A stretch of 64,000 bases of DNA. It comes from Burkholderia sp. GAS332. Its GTDB lineage: Bacteria; Pseudomonadota; Gammaproteobacteria; Burkholderiales; Burkholderiaceae. The DNA is taken from contig FSRV01000001.1 of the NCBI GenBank assembly GCA_900142905.1, forward strand, positions 3,906,001 to 3,970,000. The letters run 5' to 3'. Every line of letters starts with the position of its first letter. Position 1 is the stretch's first letter. The notes beneath the pieces are model-generated. The model did no database searches, had not been told where the DNA came from, and saw only the letters and a list, made by a program, of their open reading frames with translations. Positions 7,984-17,298 of this stretch are shown one piece after another. Made by a program: the position numbers and the translations under genes.

Positions 7984-9261
7984 ATGCTCTACCAACTGCA
8001 CGAATTCCAACGGGCGATGTTGAGCCCCCTCACCGCCTGGGCCCAGGCCGCGTCGAAATCTTTCGCGAATCCCGCTAGCCCATTGGCCTATGTGCCCGGT
8101 GCCACACGTCTCTCAGCCGGTTACGAACTGCTCTACCGGCTCGGCAAAGATTACGAAAAGCCTGAGTTCAACCTACATCAGATTGTCAAAGACGGTCATA
8201 ACATTCCGATCATCGAGCAAACGATTATCGAGAAACCGTTTTGCCGCCTGATGCGCTTCAAGCGATTCGCCGACGACAGCGACGCTGTCACCCAATTGAA
8301 AGATGAGCCGATCGTGCTGGTGTGCGCGCCGTTGTCAGGGCACCACGCCACGCTGCTGCGCGATACCGTGCGCACGTTGCTGCAAGACCACAAGGTCTAC
8401 CTGACCGACTGGATCGACGCACGCATGGTGCCGCTCGAAGCAGGCGAGTTTCATCTCGACGATTACATCGCCTACATCCAGGAATTCATCCGCCACATCG
8501 GCGCGAAGAATCTGCATGTGATCTCGGTATGCCAGCCCACCGTCCCGGTGCTCGCCGCCATTTCCCTGCTGGCAAGCCGCGGCGAAGACACGCCGCGCAC
8601 TATGACGATGATGGGCGGCCCGATCGACGCGCGCAAGAGCCCGACCTCGGTCAACTCGCTCGCCACGCAGCACTCGTATGAATGGTTCGAAAATAACGTG
8701 ATTTTCACGGTACCGCCGAACTATCCGGGCGTGGGCCGTAAGGTTTACCCGGGCTTCCTGCAACACACCGGTTTCGTCGCGATGAATCCGGAGCGGCACG
8801 CGGCCTCGCACTGGGACTACTACCAGAGCCTCCTGCGCGGTGACGAAGACGACGCGGAAGCACATCGCCGCTTCTACGACGAATACAACGCCGTGCTCGA
8901 CATGGACGCGGACTATTACCTCGACACGATTCGCGTCGTGTTCCAGGAATTCCGTCTGGCCGAAGGCACGTGGGACGTCGCAGGCGAACGGGTGCGTCCG
9001 CAGGACATCAAGAAGACCGCGCTCTTCACGATCGAAGGCGAGTTGGACGATATTTCCGGCGACGGGCAGACGTTCGCCGCACAAGAGTTGTGCAGCGGCA
9101 TTCCGGAAGCGAACAAGCGTCATTTCACCGCGGAAAAATGCGGCCACTATGGCATTTTCTCGGGCCGTCGCTGGCGCACCATCATCTATCCGCAATTGCG
9201 CGACTTCATCCTCGAGCACAATAAAGCGCCGAAGGTAACGAAGGAAAAAGTCGAAGCCTGA
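7984..9261 (+). CDS. phaZ: intracellular polyhydroxyalkanoate (PHB) depolymerase
   Basis: This is a 425-aa alpha/beta-hydrolase of the intracellular PhaZ family, opening with MLYQLHEFQRAMLSPLTAWA. The nucleophile elbow reads HVISVCQPTVPVLA, with a Cys in place of the usual lipase Ser. It falls at residue 183, the position reported for Cys183 of the Ralstonia PhaZ1 enzyme, which supports both the start and the assignment. GELDDISGDGQT and the late CGHYGIFSGRRW supply the acid and His regions. The ATG at 7984 has GGAG upstream; the frame continues to 7903 but lacks such a site. The enzyme would degrade cytoplasmic PHB granules. Confidence 0.93.
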   Translation: MLYQLHEFQRAMLSPLTAWAQAASKSFANPASPLAYVPGATRLSAGYELLYRLGKDYEKPEFNLHQIVKDGHNIPIIEQTIIEKPFCRLMRFKRFADDSDAVTQLKDEPIVLVCAPLSGHHATLLRDTVRTLLQDHKVYLTDWIDARMVPLEAGEFHLDDYIAYIQEFIRHIGAKNLHVISVCQPTVPVLAAISLLASRGEDTPRTMTMMGGPIDARKSPTSVNSLATQHSYEWFENNVIFTVPPNYPGVGRKVYPGFLQHTGFVAMNPERHAASHWDYYQSLLRGDEDDAEAHRRFYDEYNAVLDMDADYYLDTIRVVFQEFRLAEGTWDVAGERVRPQDIKKTALFTIEGELDDISGDGQTFAAQELCSGIPEANKRHFTAEKCGHYGIFSGRRWRTIIYPQLRDFILEHNKAPKVTKEKVEA

Positions 9262-9280
9262 GCACCGCGCGCAGATATCA

Positions 9281-9309
9281 ACAACGGCCTCTTCTTCAGA
9301 GGCCGTTGT
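9281..9309. terminator. terminator between phaZ and the TetR gene
   Basis: Arms ACAACGGCCTCT (9281-9292) and AGAGGCCGTTGT (9298-9309) form a 12-bp perfect stem. It lies 20 bases after phaZ and about 60 bases from the end of the convergent TetR gene. T-rich sequence follows only weakly. Confidence 0.7.
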
Positions 9310-9367
9310 CATTTCTGACACAGCTTATGACGCTTCTTATGCTGTTTATACGCAGCCGCGCTGTCGC

Positions 9368-10000
9368 TTACTTCCGCAACAGATACGCAAGCAGCAACTC
9401 CGTGTTCATCTGAATCACTTCGCTGCGTTCGCTCGCACTGCTGAAATCGCGACCGAGTGTCGCTTCGAGCGTGAAGCGGTTCGACACGATGTAGTAGCCC
9501 ATGCCGGACAGCGTCACGTAAAAGCGCAGCGGATCGACGTTGGTGCGAAATAGCCCCGCGCGTTGACCCCGCTCAAGAATGCCGCCAAGCGTGGCAACGA
9601 TCGGCGAGATCATTTCGCGGATGCGCGTCGACTTCCGCATGTAGCGTGCCTCATGCAGATTCTCGTTGTTGATGAGACGCAGTAACTCGGGATGATCGCG
9701 GTAGTAATCCCAAACAAAATGCGCGAGACGTGTCACCGCCTCGACCGGCGCAATGCCGTTCAATTCGAGTGCGCGTTCCGCTTCATTGAGCGCGCTGAAT
9801 GCGTGCTCGAGTACCGCAGTGAAAAGCTGCTCCTTGCTACCGAAGTAGTAATAGAGCATGCGTTCATTCGTCTCCGCGCGGCGGGCGATCTGATCGACGC
9901 GCGCGCCGAATAGCCCTCCATTTGCAAACTCTTCGGCCGCCGCAAGCAGAATGCGGCGCCGCGTGCCTTCAGGATCTCTTTTGATTTTCGGCTGATTCAT
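9368..10000 (-). CDS. TetR-family transcriptional regulator
   Basis: This is a 210-aa repressor. The N-terminal TetR helix-turn-helix (about residues 12-60) reads GTRRRILLAAAEEFA, then GARVDQIARRAETNERMLYYYF, then GSKEQLF. The C-terminal ligand and dimer domain includes VWDYYRDHPELLRLINNENL and a central GMGYYIVSNRF, resembling the TetR_C group found in RutR-like proteins. The ATG at 10000 (MNQPKIKRD) is chosen because the upstream extension to 10141 is a low-complexity Arg-rich leader. It is convergent with phaZ and divergent from rnfB across 224 bases. The target is not evident. Confidence 0.88.
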   Translation of the reverse strand: MNQPKIKRDPEGTRRRILLAAAEEFANGGLFGARVDQIARRAETNERMLYYYFGSKEQLFTAVLEHAFSALNEAERALELNGIAPVEAVTRLAHFVWDYYRDHPELLRLINNENLHEARYMRKSTRIREMISPIVATLGGILERGQRAGLFRTNVDPLRFYVTLSGMGYYIVSNRFTLEATLGRDFSSASERSEVIQMNTELLLAYLLRK

Positions 10001-10224
10001 GGTGGCATCGTCTTCGTGAGCCGCGTTATCCGGATCGCGCCGCCGGCCTCTCCTCGGGCCTTGCACCGACAGCACTGAACGGGCTGGTTGGGGGAACACC
10101 CTTATGCGGTCTTTCGAAAAAGCGCTTCGATTATGGCACATGGATTGCGGATGGCAATTGGGGAAATCGGCGATAATGTGCTATTTAGTTCAGCCTACGC
10201 GGCCGCAAGGCAAGCACCAACGTT

Positions 10225-11079
10225 GTGACCGTGATCGACTCCAAAACACTCGCAGACCGTATCGAGGATCTGCTGCCCCAAACGCAATGCACCAAGTGCG
10301 GCTATCCGGCATGCCGTCCGTATGCCGAAGCCGTCGCCCGTGGCGAAGCGAACTACAACCAGTGCCCGCCGGGTGGCGCCGAAGGCATCGCGCGTCTCGC
10401 CGCCCTGCTCGGCAAACCGGTGATTCCGCTCAATTCCGCCAACGGCGTCGAACGGCCGCGTCCGTTGGCGGTTATCGACGAACAAGTTTGCATCGGCTGC
10501 ACGTTGTGCATGCAAGCTTGTCCGGTTGATGCAATAGTTGGCGCACCGAAGCAGATGCATACGGTCATCGTCGAGCTCTGTACCGGCTGCGATCTGTGTG
10601 TGCCCTCCTGCCCGGTCGACTGCATCGCAATGCCTTCGGTCACGGGTAACGCAACCGGCTGGGACGCCTGGAGCCAGAGTCAGGCCGACGCCGCGCGCGA
10701 GCGCCACAACCGGCGTGAGGCCCGTCTCGCACGCGAACGCGAAGCTGCCGAAGCGCGTGCTGCAGCGCGGCGAGCGGTCAGCAGCACACCCGCTCAGGCG
10801 ACAGAGATCGATGCCACGGCAACCGTCGCCGTGCCCGCAGCGGATGACGCCGAAGCGAAAAAACGCGCGATTATCCAGGCCGCGCTCGAGCGTGCCCGCC
10901 AGAAGAAAGACGAGTTGACCGCCAAAGGCCTGGGTCCGCAGAACACCGAGCGCGTCAGCGCCGACGTGCAGGCGCAGATCGACGCAGCCGAAGCACGCCG
11001 CCGCCGTCTCGGACTCGCTGCGGACAACACCGCGGGTAACACCGCGGGTAACACTGAAATTCCGCCAACGAAGCGCTAA
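10225..11079 (+). CDS. rnfB: RnfB-type iron-sulfur electron transfer protein
   Basis: This 284-aa protein has an N-terminal [4Fe-4S] motif Cys22-x2-Cys25-x4-Cys30-x16-Cys47 ([12 protein letters not shown] ... CPPGG). Two ferredoxin motifs follow at Cys89-99 ([12 protein letters not shown]) and Cys119-129 ([12 protein letters not shown]). After about residue 150 it continues as a charged Ala/Arg/Glu coiled-coil-like tail. The start is GTG at 10225. It lacks the N-terminal membrane helix of classical RnfB, and no rnfA, C, D, G or E is nearby. Beta-proteobacteria commonly carry this solitary form next to nth, so it is probably a soluble ferredoxin-like carrier, not part of an Rnf pump. Confidence 0.88.
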   Translation: MTVIDSKTLADRIEDLLPQTQCTKCGYPACRPYAEAVARGEANYNQCPPGGAEGIARLAALLGKPVIPLNSANGVERPRPLAVIDEQVCIGCTLCMQACPVDAIVGAPKQMHTVIVELCTGCDLCVPSCPVDCIAMPSVTGNATGWDAWSQSQADAARERHNRREARLAREREAAEARAAARRAVSSTPAQATEIDATATVAVPAADDAEAKKRAIIQAALERARQKKDELTAKGLGPQNTERVSADVQAQIDAAEARRRRLGLAADNTAGNTAGNTEIPPTKR

Positions 11080-11099
11080 CCCTTAACTCTACGCTGCGC

Positions 11100-11744
11100 A
11101 TGAACGCGAACAAACGCCGCGCCATCTACGAGACGCTTCAGAGTCTCAACCCGCATCCCACGACCGAGCTCGAGTACACCACACCGTTCGAACTGCTGAT
11201 TGCCGTGCTGCTGTCGGCGCAGGCCACCGACGTGTCGGTGAACAAGGCGATGCGCAAGATGTTCCCGGTCGCGAACACGCCACAGAAGGTGTTTGATCTC
11301 GGCGAAGAAGGGGTTGCCGGCTACATCAAGACGATCGGCCTGTATCGGACCAAGGCGAAGAATGTGATCGCGACCTGCCGCATTCTGCTCGACCAGTACG
11401 GCGGCGAAGTGCCGGAGGATCGTGAAGCGCTCGAAAGCTTGCCGGGAGTCGGCCGCAAGACGGCGAACGTGATCCTGAACACGGCGTTCGGTCATCCGAC
11501 CATCGCCGTCGATACGCACATCTTTCGGGTTGCGAATCGAACTGGGCTCGCGCCCGGCAAAGACGTCCGCGCCGTAGAGGCGGCGCTGGAGAAATTCACG
11601 CCCGCCGAGTTCAAGCAGGATGCTCACCACTGGCTGATTCTGCACGGCCGCTATGTCTGCAAAGCGCGCCGGCCGGAATGCTGGCATTGCGTGATCGAGC
11701 CGTTGTGCGAATTCCGCCCCAAGACGCCACCGCCGGATCTTTGA
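11100..11744 (+). CDS. nth: endonuclease III
   Basis: This 214-aa base-excision DNA glycosylase/AP lyase removes oxidised pyrimidines. The helix-hairpin-helix LPGVGRKTANVIL carries the catalytic Lys at about 120. The catalytic Asp at about 138 lies in VDTHIFRVANR. The C-terminal [4Fe-4S] ligands follow Cys-x6-Cys-x2-Cys-x5-Cys (CKARRPECWHCVIEPLC). Length matches the family. It starts 20 bases after rnfB, so the two are probably co-transcribed; iron-sulfur content is a shared feature. Confidence 0.96.
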   Translation: MNANKRRAIYETLQSLNPHPTTELEYTTPFELLIAVLLSAQATDVSVNKAMRKMFPVANTPQKVFDLGEEGVAGYIKTIGLYRTKAKNVIATCRILLDQYGGEVPEDREALESLPGVGRKTANVILNTAFGHPTIAVDTHIFRVANRTGLAPGKDVRAVEAALEKFTPAEFKQDAHHWLILHGRYVCKARRPECWHCVIEPLCEFRPKTPPPDL

Positions 11745-11840
11745 GGGCGGTGCGCCGCCAGCAAGCTACGTTGCCCCGGCGTAAAATGGCGCCCTGCACG
11801 CACGCCTCAAGCGCCCCACACTAACCGCACCGCTCCCACG

Positions 11841-12275
11841 ATGTTCAATCCTAGCCGCGACGAAGTCCGCCAATTTTTCACCGACACCTGGCGCAAGCAG
11901 CGTCAAGGCGAGATTCTGACGCCGCTCGAAGCGATCGCGGCCGACTGGATCGTCGAGCATCCGGAATATCACGCCGACCTGACCAGCACGGAAGCCGCCC
12001 AAGCTCAGGATTACTCGCCTGAACGCGGCCAGACCAACCCGTTCCTGCATCTGTCGATGCATCTGGCCATCACCGAACAGTTGTCGATCGACCAGCCACC
12101 GGGCATCCGCGCGGCGCACGAGCGGCTCGCCGCCCGGCTCGGCTCGACCCACGAGGCGCAGCACGCGATCATGGACTGCCTCGGCGAAACCATCTGGGAA
12201 GCGCAGCGCACCGGCACCCCGCCGGACACGGACGCCTATTTGCAGCGCATCGAGCAGCGCGCCACGCGGGACTGA
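11841..12275 (+). CDS. DUF1841 family protein
   Basis: This 144-aa protein has the DUF1841 pattern: MFNPSRDEVRQFFTDTW, TPLEAIAADWIVEHPEYH, FLHLSMHLAITEQLSIDQPPGI, then an Asp/Glu-rich C-terminal helix (MDCLGETIWEAQRTG). It is soluble and has no known function. The family is almost confined to beta- and gammaproteobacteria. It starts about 100 bases after nth and ends at a strong terminator shared with the convergent cytochrome genes. Confidence 0.88.
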   Translation: MFNPSRDEVRQFFTDTWRKQRQGEILTPLEAIAADWIVEHPEYHADLTSTEAAQAQDYSPERGQTNPFLHLSMHLAITEQLSIDQPPGIRAAHERLAARLGSTHEAQHAIMDCLGETIWEAQRTGTPPDTDAYLQRIEQRATRD

Positions 12276-12291
12276 GGTGCCCCCAAAAAGC

Positions 12292-12319
12292 ACAACACCC
12301 CGCCGAAGCGGGGTGTTGT
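12292..12319. terminator. bidirectional terminator
   Basis: A 12-bp perfect stem (12292-12303 with 12308-12319) closes a CGAA loop between the convergent DUF1841 and cytochrome genes. The minus strand carries TTTTT shortly after the stem. Confidence 0.82.
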
Positions 12320-12355
12320 TCAATCTGAAAGCAACGCAAAAACAGCGCGACGCGA

Positions 12356-12739
12356 TTACTTCTTCTGCACCAGAGCGCCGTCCAGCGATTCGATGTACGC
12401 CGCGATGTCTTTCATATCGCTTGGCGACAGGCTTTGCACCTGCGCCTGCATGATCGCGTTGTTGCGACCGAGGTGCGGGTTGCCGTTGCCCATCTGGTAC
12501 TGGCGCAGCGCCCAGTAGACGTAGTCGGAATGCTGACCGGCGAGCTTCGGGTATTCCGGGCTCACCGGGTTGTTCAGGTTGGCGCCGTGGCACGCCGCGC
12601 AGTTGTGATTGTTGGCCAGCACCTTGCCGTTGCCGGCGTCAGCGGCGTACGCGCCGTTCGCTGCAACCAGACCGATGACTGCCGCCGACGCGCATGCTGC
12701 CTTGAACACCGTGTGGAGTGCCTGTTGGGGCTTATTCAT
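12356..12739 (-). CDS. class I cytochrome c, periplasmic (c4/c553-like)
   Basis: This 127-aa precursor has a Sec signal peptide (ACASAAVIGLVAANGAYA-AD). The heme-binding motif is CAACH at about residue 61, and the Met ligand is probably in the NAIMQAQVQSLS region. The C-terminal helix is DMKDIAAYIESLD. The single heme and length fit a small class I electron carrier. The ATG at 12739 has GGAGA upstream. It lies 59 bases after another cytochrome c gene on the same strand; the two probably form an operon and may act together as a split di-heme c4-type carrier. Confidence 0.88.
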   Translation of the reverse strand: MNKPQQALHTVFKAACASAAVIGLVAANGAYAADAGNGKVLANNHNCAACHGANLNNPVSPEYPKLAGQHSDYVYWALRQYQMGNGNPHLGRNNAIMQAQVQSLSPSDMKDIAAYIESLDGALVQKK

Positions 12740-12798
12740 GAATTCTCCTATCCCGCGAATATATTTAGCCGAGTGACCGGTTGGGTGACCGCAGCCGA

Positions 12799-13167
12799 TC
12801 ACTTGTCGGGATTGTTCTTCGAAGAGGCATTTTGCGCTGCGTAGTAGGCAGCGATGTCGGCGATGTCCTGATCCGACAACGACGTGGTGATCGCGCGCAT
12901 CGTTTCGAAATGGCGGTCGCCCTTCTTGTAGGCGTGCATGGCGTTCTCGAGGTACGCCTGATTCTGGCCGCCGAGCATCGGCACGCGGTAGACCTCAGGG
13001 TAAGCCGTACGGTATTCAGGGATGCCGTGGCAGCCAATACACATCGCGACCTTGCCTTGGCCCGCCTTCGCGTTGCCGACGACATCCGCTGCCTGCGCAC
13101 TGGCCGCATAGCCCGCTAGCACCGACAGCGCTGCGATCACGACGTGTTTGCTGACGAATTTATTCAT
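12799..13167 (-). CDS. class I cytochrome c, periplasmic
   Basis: This 122-aa precursor starts at ATG 13167 with a signal peptide (VVIAALSVLAGYAASAQA-AD). The heme motif CIGCH lies at about residue 53. PMLGGQNQAYLENAMHAYK and TMRAITTSLSDQDIADIAAY give the Met-ligand and C-terminal helix regions typical of c553/c4 half-domains. It is first in the two-gene cytochrome unit. A minus-strand TATAAG at 13230-13235 could be its -10 box, but the -35 is poor. Confidence 0.88.
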   Translation of the reverse strand: MNKFVSKHVVIAALSVLAGYAASAQAADVVGNAKAGQGKVAMCIGCHGIPEYRTAYPEVYRVPMLGGQNQAYLENAMHAYKKGDRHFETMRAITTSLSDQDIADIAAYYAAQNASSKNNPDK

Positions 13168-13607
13168 AGCATGTAACCTGGCTTGAGGGGAAACGGGCGC
13201 CCGGAAAGGCAACGGCCCGCGCCGTCTTTCTTATAGGGTAGCCACGCAGGCCAAAAAAATCGGGCTAATTGTACCGCGACGCCGCGCCGAACGTCCACCG
13301 CGCGGGGCCAGCGGCGCATCCGGCCACCGCAAAGCCACGGCTAGCGCCATTTTGCTCCACCGCGCCTGCTCCGCGTGGCTTCGTGCCACCTGCAGCGTGT
13401 CCGCCGGCATTGCCCGCGACGCCCAACGCCCGACGCCCGGCGCACCCGCCCACCGGGCACGCCGGACGCGTAGAGGCTGCTCGCCAGCGACGCAACCGCA
13501 CGCGAGCCGGTGTCCGACACCGCGGGTGACACCTTACGCGAGCCCGTTTCAGCGCAACAGGCCTTCTGACTTATACTGGGTTTTTTCCCAAAAAAGAGCA
13601 TCTCGCC
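13168..13607. other. 440-bp intergenic region between cytochrome and MoxR genes
   Basis: The region divides divergent operons and is very GC-rich. Apart from the possible TATAAG box for the cytochromes (minus, 13230-13235) and TATACT (plus, 13572-13577) about 30 bases before the MoxR start, I see nothing functional. The short frames here (13265-13618) overlap one another on both strands and lack ribosome sites. Confidence 0.55.
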
Positions 13608-14450
13608 ATGCGTTTTGAAGGCTCATCGCAGTACGTCGCCACTGACGACCTCAAGCTCGCGGTCAACGCCGCGATGACGCTGAAGCGCCCGTTGCTGATC
13701 AAGGGCGAACCCGGCACCGGCAAAACGATGCTCGCCGAAGAAGTCGCCGCCGCGCTCGGCATGCCGCTGTTGCAGTGGCATATCAAGTCCACCACCAAGG
13801 CCCAGCAAGGCCTGTACGAGTACGACGCGGTGTCGCGCCTGCGCGATTCTCAGCTCGGCGACGAGCGCGTCAAGGACATCCGCAACTACATCGTGAAGGG
13901 CGTGTTGTGGCAGGCGTTCGAGTCGGACGAGCAGACGGTGCTCCTGATCGACGAGATCGACAAGGCCGACATCGAATTCCCGAACGACCTGCTGCGCGAA
14001 CTCGACCGCATGGAGTTCTACGTGTACGAGACCCACGAGCTGATCCGCGCCAAGAAGCGCCCGCTCGTGATCATCACGTCGAACAATGAGAAGGAGCTGC
14101 CCGACGCCTTCCTGCGCCGCTGTTTTTTCCACTACATCAAGTTCCCCGACCCGGTGACGATGCAGCAAATCGTCGAGGTGCACTACCCCGGCATCAAGAA
14201 AGAACTGCTCGCCGCGGCCATGCAGAGCTTTTTCGAGCTGCGCAACGTCGCCGGCCTGAAGAAGAAACCGTCCACGTCGGAACTGCTCGACTGGCTGAAG
14301 CTGCTGCTCGCCGAAGACATTCCGCCCGAAGCGCTGCGCTCGTCCGACCAGAAGCAGATCATCCCGCCGCTGCACGGCGCGCTCCTGAAGAACGAACAGG
14401 ACGTGAGCCTGTTCGAACGGCTGATCTTCATGAACCGCAACAACCGCTGA
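13608..14450 (+). CDS. MoxR-family AAA+ ATPase
   Basis: This 280-aa ATPase has Walker A GEPGTGKT at residues 33-40, Walker B VLLIDEIDKAD at about 111-121, sensor-1 IITSNNEKELP and the arginine-finger region FLRRCFFHYI. MoxR proteins work as chaperone-like partners of VWA-domain proteins, often in metal-cofactor insertion or complex maturation. The next gene, 83 bases downstream, encodes such a VWA partner, which supports the pairing. The client is unknown; the nearby cytochromes are divergent and need not be related. Confidence 0.92.
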   Translation: MRFEGSSQYVATDDLKLAVNAAMTLKRPLLIKGEPGTGKTMLAEEVAAALGMPLLQWHIKSTTKAQQGLYEYDAVSRLRDSQLGDERVKDIRNYIVKGVLWQAFESDEQTVLLIDEIDKADIEFPNDLLRELDRMEFYVYETHELIRAKKRPLVIITSNNEKELPDAFLRRCFFHYIKFPDPVTMQQIVEVHYPGIKKELLAAAMQSFFELRNVAGLKKKPSTSELLDWLKLLLAEDIPPEALRSSDQKQIIPPLHGALLKNEQDVSLFERLIFMNRNNR

Positions 14451-14533
14451 TTGACCGTTGCTTAACCGTTGGTTGACCGCTAACACCCGTTGATGAAGGC
14501 GCCGCGCCGCACACCCGCCGCCGAGGACACAGC

Positions 14534-15709
14534 ATGCTGATCGACTTCTTCTACTCGCTGCGCGCCGCCAAACTGCCGGTGTCGGTGAAGGAATACCTGA
14601 CGCTGCTCGAGGCGCTGAAGGCGAATGTGATCGCGCCGTCGCTCGACGAGTTCTACTATCTCGCGCGCATCACGCTGGTCAAGGACGAGCAGTATTTCGA
14701 CAAGTTCGACCAGGCGTTCGGCGCGTATTTCAACGGCGTCGCGCAAGCCTCGGAGTTGGCTTTCGACGTTCCGCTCGACTGGCTGAAGAAGAAGCTGCAA
14801 CGCGATCTGTCGCCCGAAGAAAAAGCGCAGATCGAAGCGATGGGCGGCCTCGACAAGCTGATGGAGCGCCTGAAGGAACTGTTCGACGAACAGAAAGAGC
14901 GCCACGAAGGCGGCAGCAAATGGATCGGCACGGGCGGCACCTCGCCGTTCGGCAATGGCGGTTATAACCCGGAGGGCGTGCGCATCGGCGGCGACGCGGC
15001 GGGCAATCGCACGGCGGTGAAGGTGTGGGAAGCGCGCGCCTATCGCGATTACGACGACCAGGTCGAAATCGGCACGCGCAACATCAAGATCGCCCTGCGC
15101 CGCTTGCGCCGTTTCGCGCGCGAAGGCGCGGCCGAAGAACTCGATCTGCCCGACACGATCCGCAGCACCGCCGCGAACGCCGGCTGGCTCGACCTGAAGA
15201 TGGTGCCGGAGCGGCACAACAAGGTGAAAGTGCTGATGCTGCTCGACGTGGGCGGCTCGATGGACGATCACATCAAGCGCACCGAAGAGCTCTTTTCCGC
15301 CGCCAAGGCCGAGTTCAAGCACCTCGAGTTTTATTACTTCCACAACTGCGTGTACGACTTCCTGTGGAAGAACAATCGCCGCCGTCATGCCGAGCGCATG
15401 CCGACGTGGGACCTGCTGCACAAGTTCACGCCCGACTACAAGCTGATCTTCGTCGGCGACGCGACCATGAGCCCGTACGAAGTGCTGCAACCGGGCGGGT
15501 CGGTCGAATACAACAACGCCGAAGCCGGCGCCGTGTGGCTGCGGCGCCTCGCCGATCACTTCCCGCATTTTGCGTGGCTGAATCCGGAGCCGGAGGGCTT
15601 GTGGGCCTACCGGCAGTCGGTCAGCGCGATCCGGGAAGTGCTCGGTCACCGCATGTATCCGCTCACCCTCGCCGGACTCGAAACGGCGATGCGCATGCTG
15701 AGCAAATAG
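14534..15709 (+). CDS. CoxE-like VWA-domain protein
   Basis: This 391-aa cytoplasmic protein has an N-terminal helical part (LIDFFYSLRAAKLPVSVKEYL). A Gly-rich linker with ISGDAAGNR-like sequence (about 135-160) follows. The C-terminal VWA domain shows the MIDAS string LLDVGGSMDDH (about 237) and later LIFVGDATMSPYE. The DxGxS form retains the metal-binding Asp and Ser. It is the usual partner of MoxR ATPases (VWA_CoxE group) and is probably co-transcribed with the preceding gene. Confidence 0.88.
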   Translation: MLIDFFYSLRAAKLPVSVKEYLTLLEALKANVIAPSLDEFYYLARITLVKDEQYFDKFDQAFGAYFNGVAQASELAFDVPLDWLKKKLQRDLSPEEKAQIEAMGGLDKLMERLKELFDEQKERHEGGSKWIGTGGTSPFGNGGYNPEGVRIGGDAAGNRTAVKVWEARAYRDYDDQVEIGTRNIKIALRRLRRFAREGAAEELDLPDTIRSTAANAGWLDLKMVPERHNKVKVLMLLDVGGSMDDHIKRTEELFSAAKAEFKHLEFYYFHNCVYDFLWKNNRRRHAERMPTWDLLHKFTPDYKLIFVGDATMSPYEVLQPGGSVEYNNAEAGAVWLRRLADHFPHFAWLNPEPEGLWAYRQSVSAIREVLGHRMYPLTLAGLETAMRMLSK

Positions 15710-15749
15710 CCAGGTCGCGTTTTCACTCCAACTATAAGAAATTTTCAGC

Positions 15750-16970
15750 ATGAGTCCGTCTTCCTCGCCTGATTTGTCCCCTGCCCACGCACACGCAGGG
15801 CGGCTCAGGCCGTTTGCCGATACTTCGTTATCCGCTGTCGTCGCCGGCTTCGTCGCGATGATGACGGGCTATACCAGTTCGCTCGTGCTGATGTTCCAGG
15901 CAGGCCAGGCCGCGCATCTCACCGATGCGCAGATTTCGTCGTGGATCTGGGCATTGTCGATCGGCATGGCTGTCTGCACGATCGGTCTCTCGCTGCGCTT
16001 TCGCGCGCCGATCGTGATTGCCTGGTCGACGCCCGGCGCGGCGCTGCTGGTGTCGTCGCTGCCTCATGTGGCCTACCCTGAGGCGATCGGCGCGTTTATC
16101 GTCTGTGCGGTGTTGCTGACGGTGGTCGGCCTGACCGGCTGGTTCGACACGCTGATGAAGAAAATCCCGGCAGGCATCGCCTCGGCCTTGCTGGCGGGCA
16201 TTCTGTTCGAGATCGGCATCGAGATTTTCCGCGCCGCGCAGTTCCAGACCGCGCTCGTGCTGACGATGTTCTTCACCTATCTGATCGTCAAACGCCTCGC
16301 GCCGCGCTATGCGATCGTGACGACGCTGATCGTCGGCACGGCTGCCGCCAGCGGCCTCGGGCTGCTCGACTTCAGCCACTTTCACATCGCGCTCGCGCAT
16401 CCGGTGTTCACCATGCCGGCGTTTTCGCTCGCGGCCAGCATCAGCATCGGCATTCCCTTGTTCGTCGTTGCAATGGCGTCGCAAAACGTGCCGGGGATCG
16501 CCGTGCTGCGTGCGGACGGCTACACCACGCCCTCCGCGCCGTTGATTTCGACAACCGGCATCGCCTCGCTGCTGCTCGCGCCGTTCGGCTCGCACGGCAT
16601 CAATCTTGCTGCGATCACGGCGGCGATCTGTACCGGCCACGAAGCGCATGAAAACCGCGACAAGCGGTACACCGCAGCGGTCTGGGCCGGCATTTTCTAT
16701 CTGATCGCCGGGATCTTCGGCGCAACCATTGCTGCGCTGTTCGCCGCCCTGCCGAAGGCGCTGGTGGTCTCCGTCGCGGCGCTCGCGCTGTTCGGCTCGA
16801 TCATGAGCGGCCTTGCCAACGCGATGCAGGACCTGAAACAGCGCGAGGCGGCCCTGGTGACCTTCATGGTGACGGCCTCCGGCCTCACGCTGCTGTCGAT
16901 CGGTTCAGCGTTCTGGGGACTGGTGGCGGGCGTGCTGACGCAACTGGTGCTGAACGCCCGGCGCGCCTGA
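15750..16970 (+). CDS. benE: BenE-family benzoate/H+ symporter
   Basis: This 406-aa membrane protein with about 12 segments matches BenE: AVVAGFVAMMTGYTSSLVLMF, the conserved IVIAWSTPGAALL, MASQNVPGIAVLRADGY and GSHGINLAAITAAICTGHEAH. Characterised members import benzoate by proton symport. No ben or cat catabolic genes are in the window, so the physiological substrate may differ. It starts 41 bases after the VWA gene, but a functional link is not evident. Confidence 0.88.
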   Translation: MSPSSSPDLSPAHAHAGRLRPFADTSLSAVVAGFVAMMTGYTSSLVLMFQAGQAAHLTDAQISSWIWALSIGMAVCTIGLSLRFRAPIVIAWSTPGAALLVSSLPHVAYPEAIGAFIVCAVLLTVVGLTGWFDTLMKKIPAGIASALLAGILFEIGIEIFRAAQFQTALVLTMFFTYLIVKRLAPRYAIVTTLIVGTAAASGLGLLDFSHFHIALAHPVFTMPAFSLAASISIGIPLFVVAMASQNVPGIAVLRADGYTTPSAPLISTTGIASLLLAPFGSHGINLAAITAAICTGHEAHENRDKRYTAAVWAGIFYLIAGIFGATIAALFAALPKALVVSVAALALFGSIMSGLANAMQDLKQREAALVTFMVTASGLTLLSIGSAFWGLVAGVLTQLVLNARRA

Positions 16971-17298
16971 ACGGTCAGCGATAGTTTGTAGGCGAAAAAT
17001 CGTCGACAGCAAGCCGGGGTCGGCAGTCGGGGCCAGAACGAGCCCAGTAGCCGGCGCCAAAAATTGACACCCGAAATGGGGCAGCCAGAATCCCCGTGAA
17101 CGGATCGCCGGGGGCAAGTGTCAATACTGCATCGGGCGATCCGCCATAGAATAGAAGCATCCGGCAGCGTTTTCCGCCAACATGGGGAGCAGACGCTGCA
17201 GCGTGACCCGCGGCCGCCGGAACTGTTGTGCCTGTTCCGTCCGGTGGCAATCTCATTTCTCCTGAACCACGGCGCACGCGCGCCATGAAGGCTCGAAC
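16971..17298. other. 328-bp upstream region of transaldolase
   Basis: This non-coding interval holds a TTGACA at 17065-17070 and a TAGAAT near 17146 that could be promoter parts, but they do not pair at a standard spacing. No hairpin with a T-run follows benE. I see no other feature. Confidence 0.4.

Noticed and set aside
10225..11079. Rnf ion-pumping complex
   Set aside because: Only the RnfB-type protein is present, without its membrane helix or partner genes; a solitary carrier is the better reading.
13265..13618. Several short frames on both strands before the MoxR gene
   Set aside because: They overlap one another and lack ribosome sites; composition follows general GC bias.
14480..15751. 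423-aa minus-strand frame opposite the VWA gene
   Set aside because: The plus strand encodes a clear VWA-domain protein; the antisense frame has no domain and no start signal.
15750..16970. Benzoate degradation cluster
   Set aside because: Only the transporter-like gene is present; no ben or cat enzymes lie nearby.
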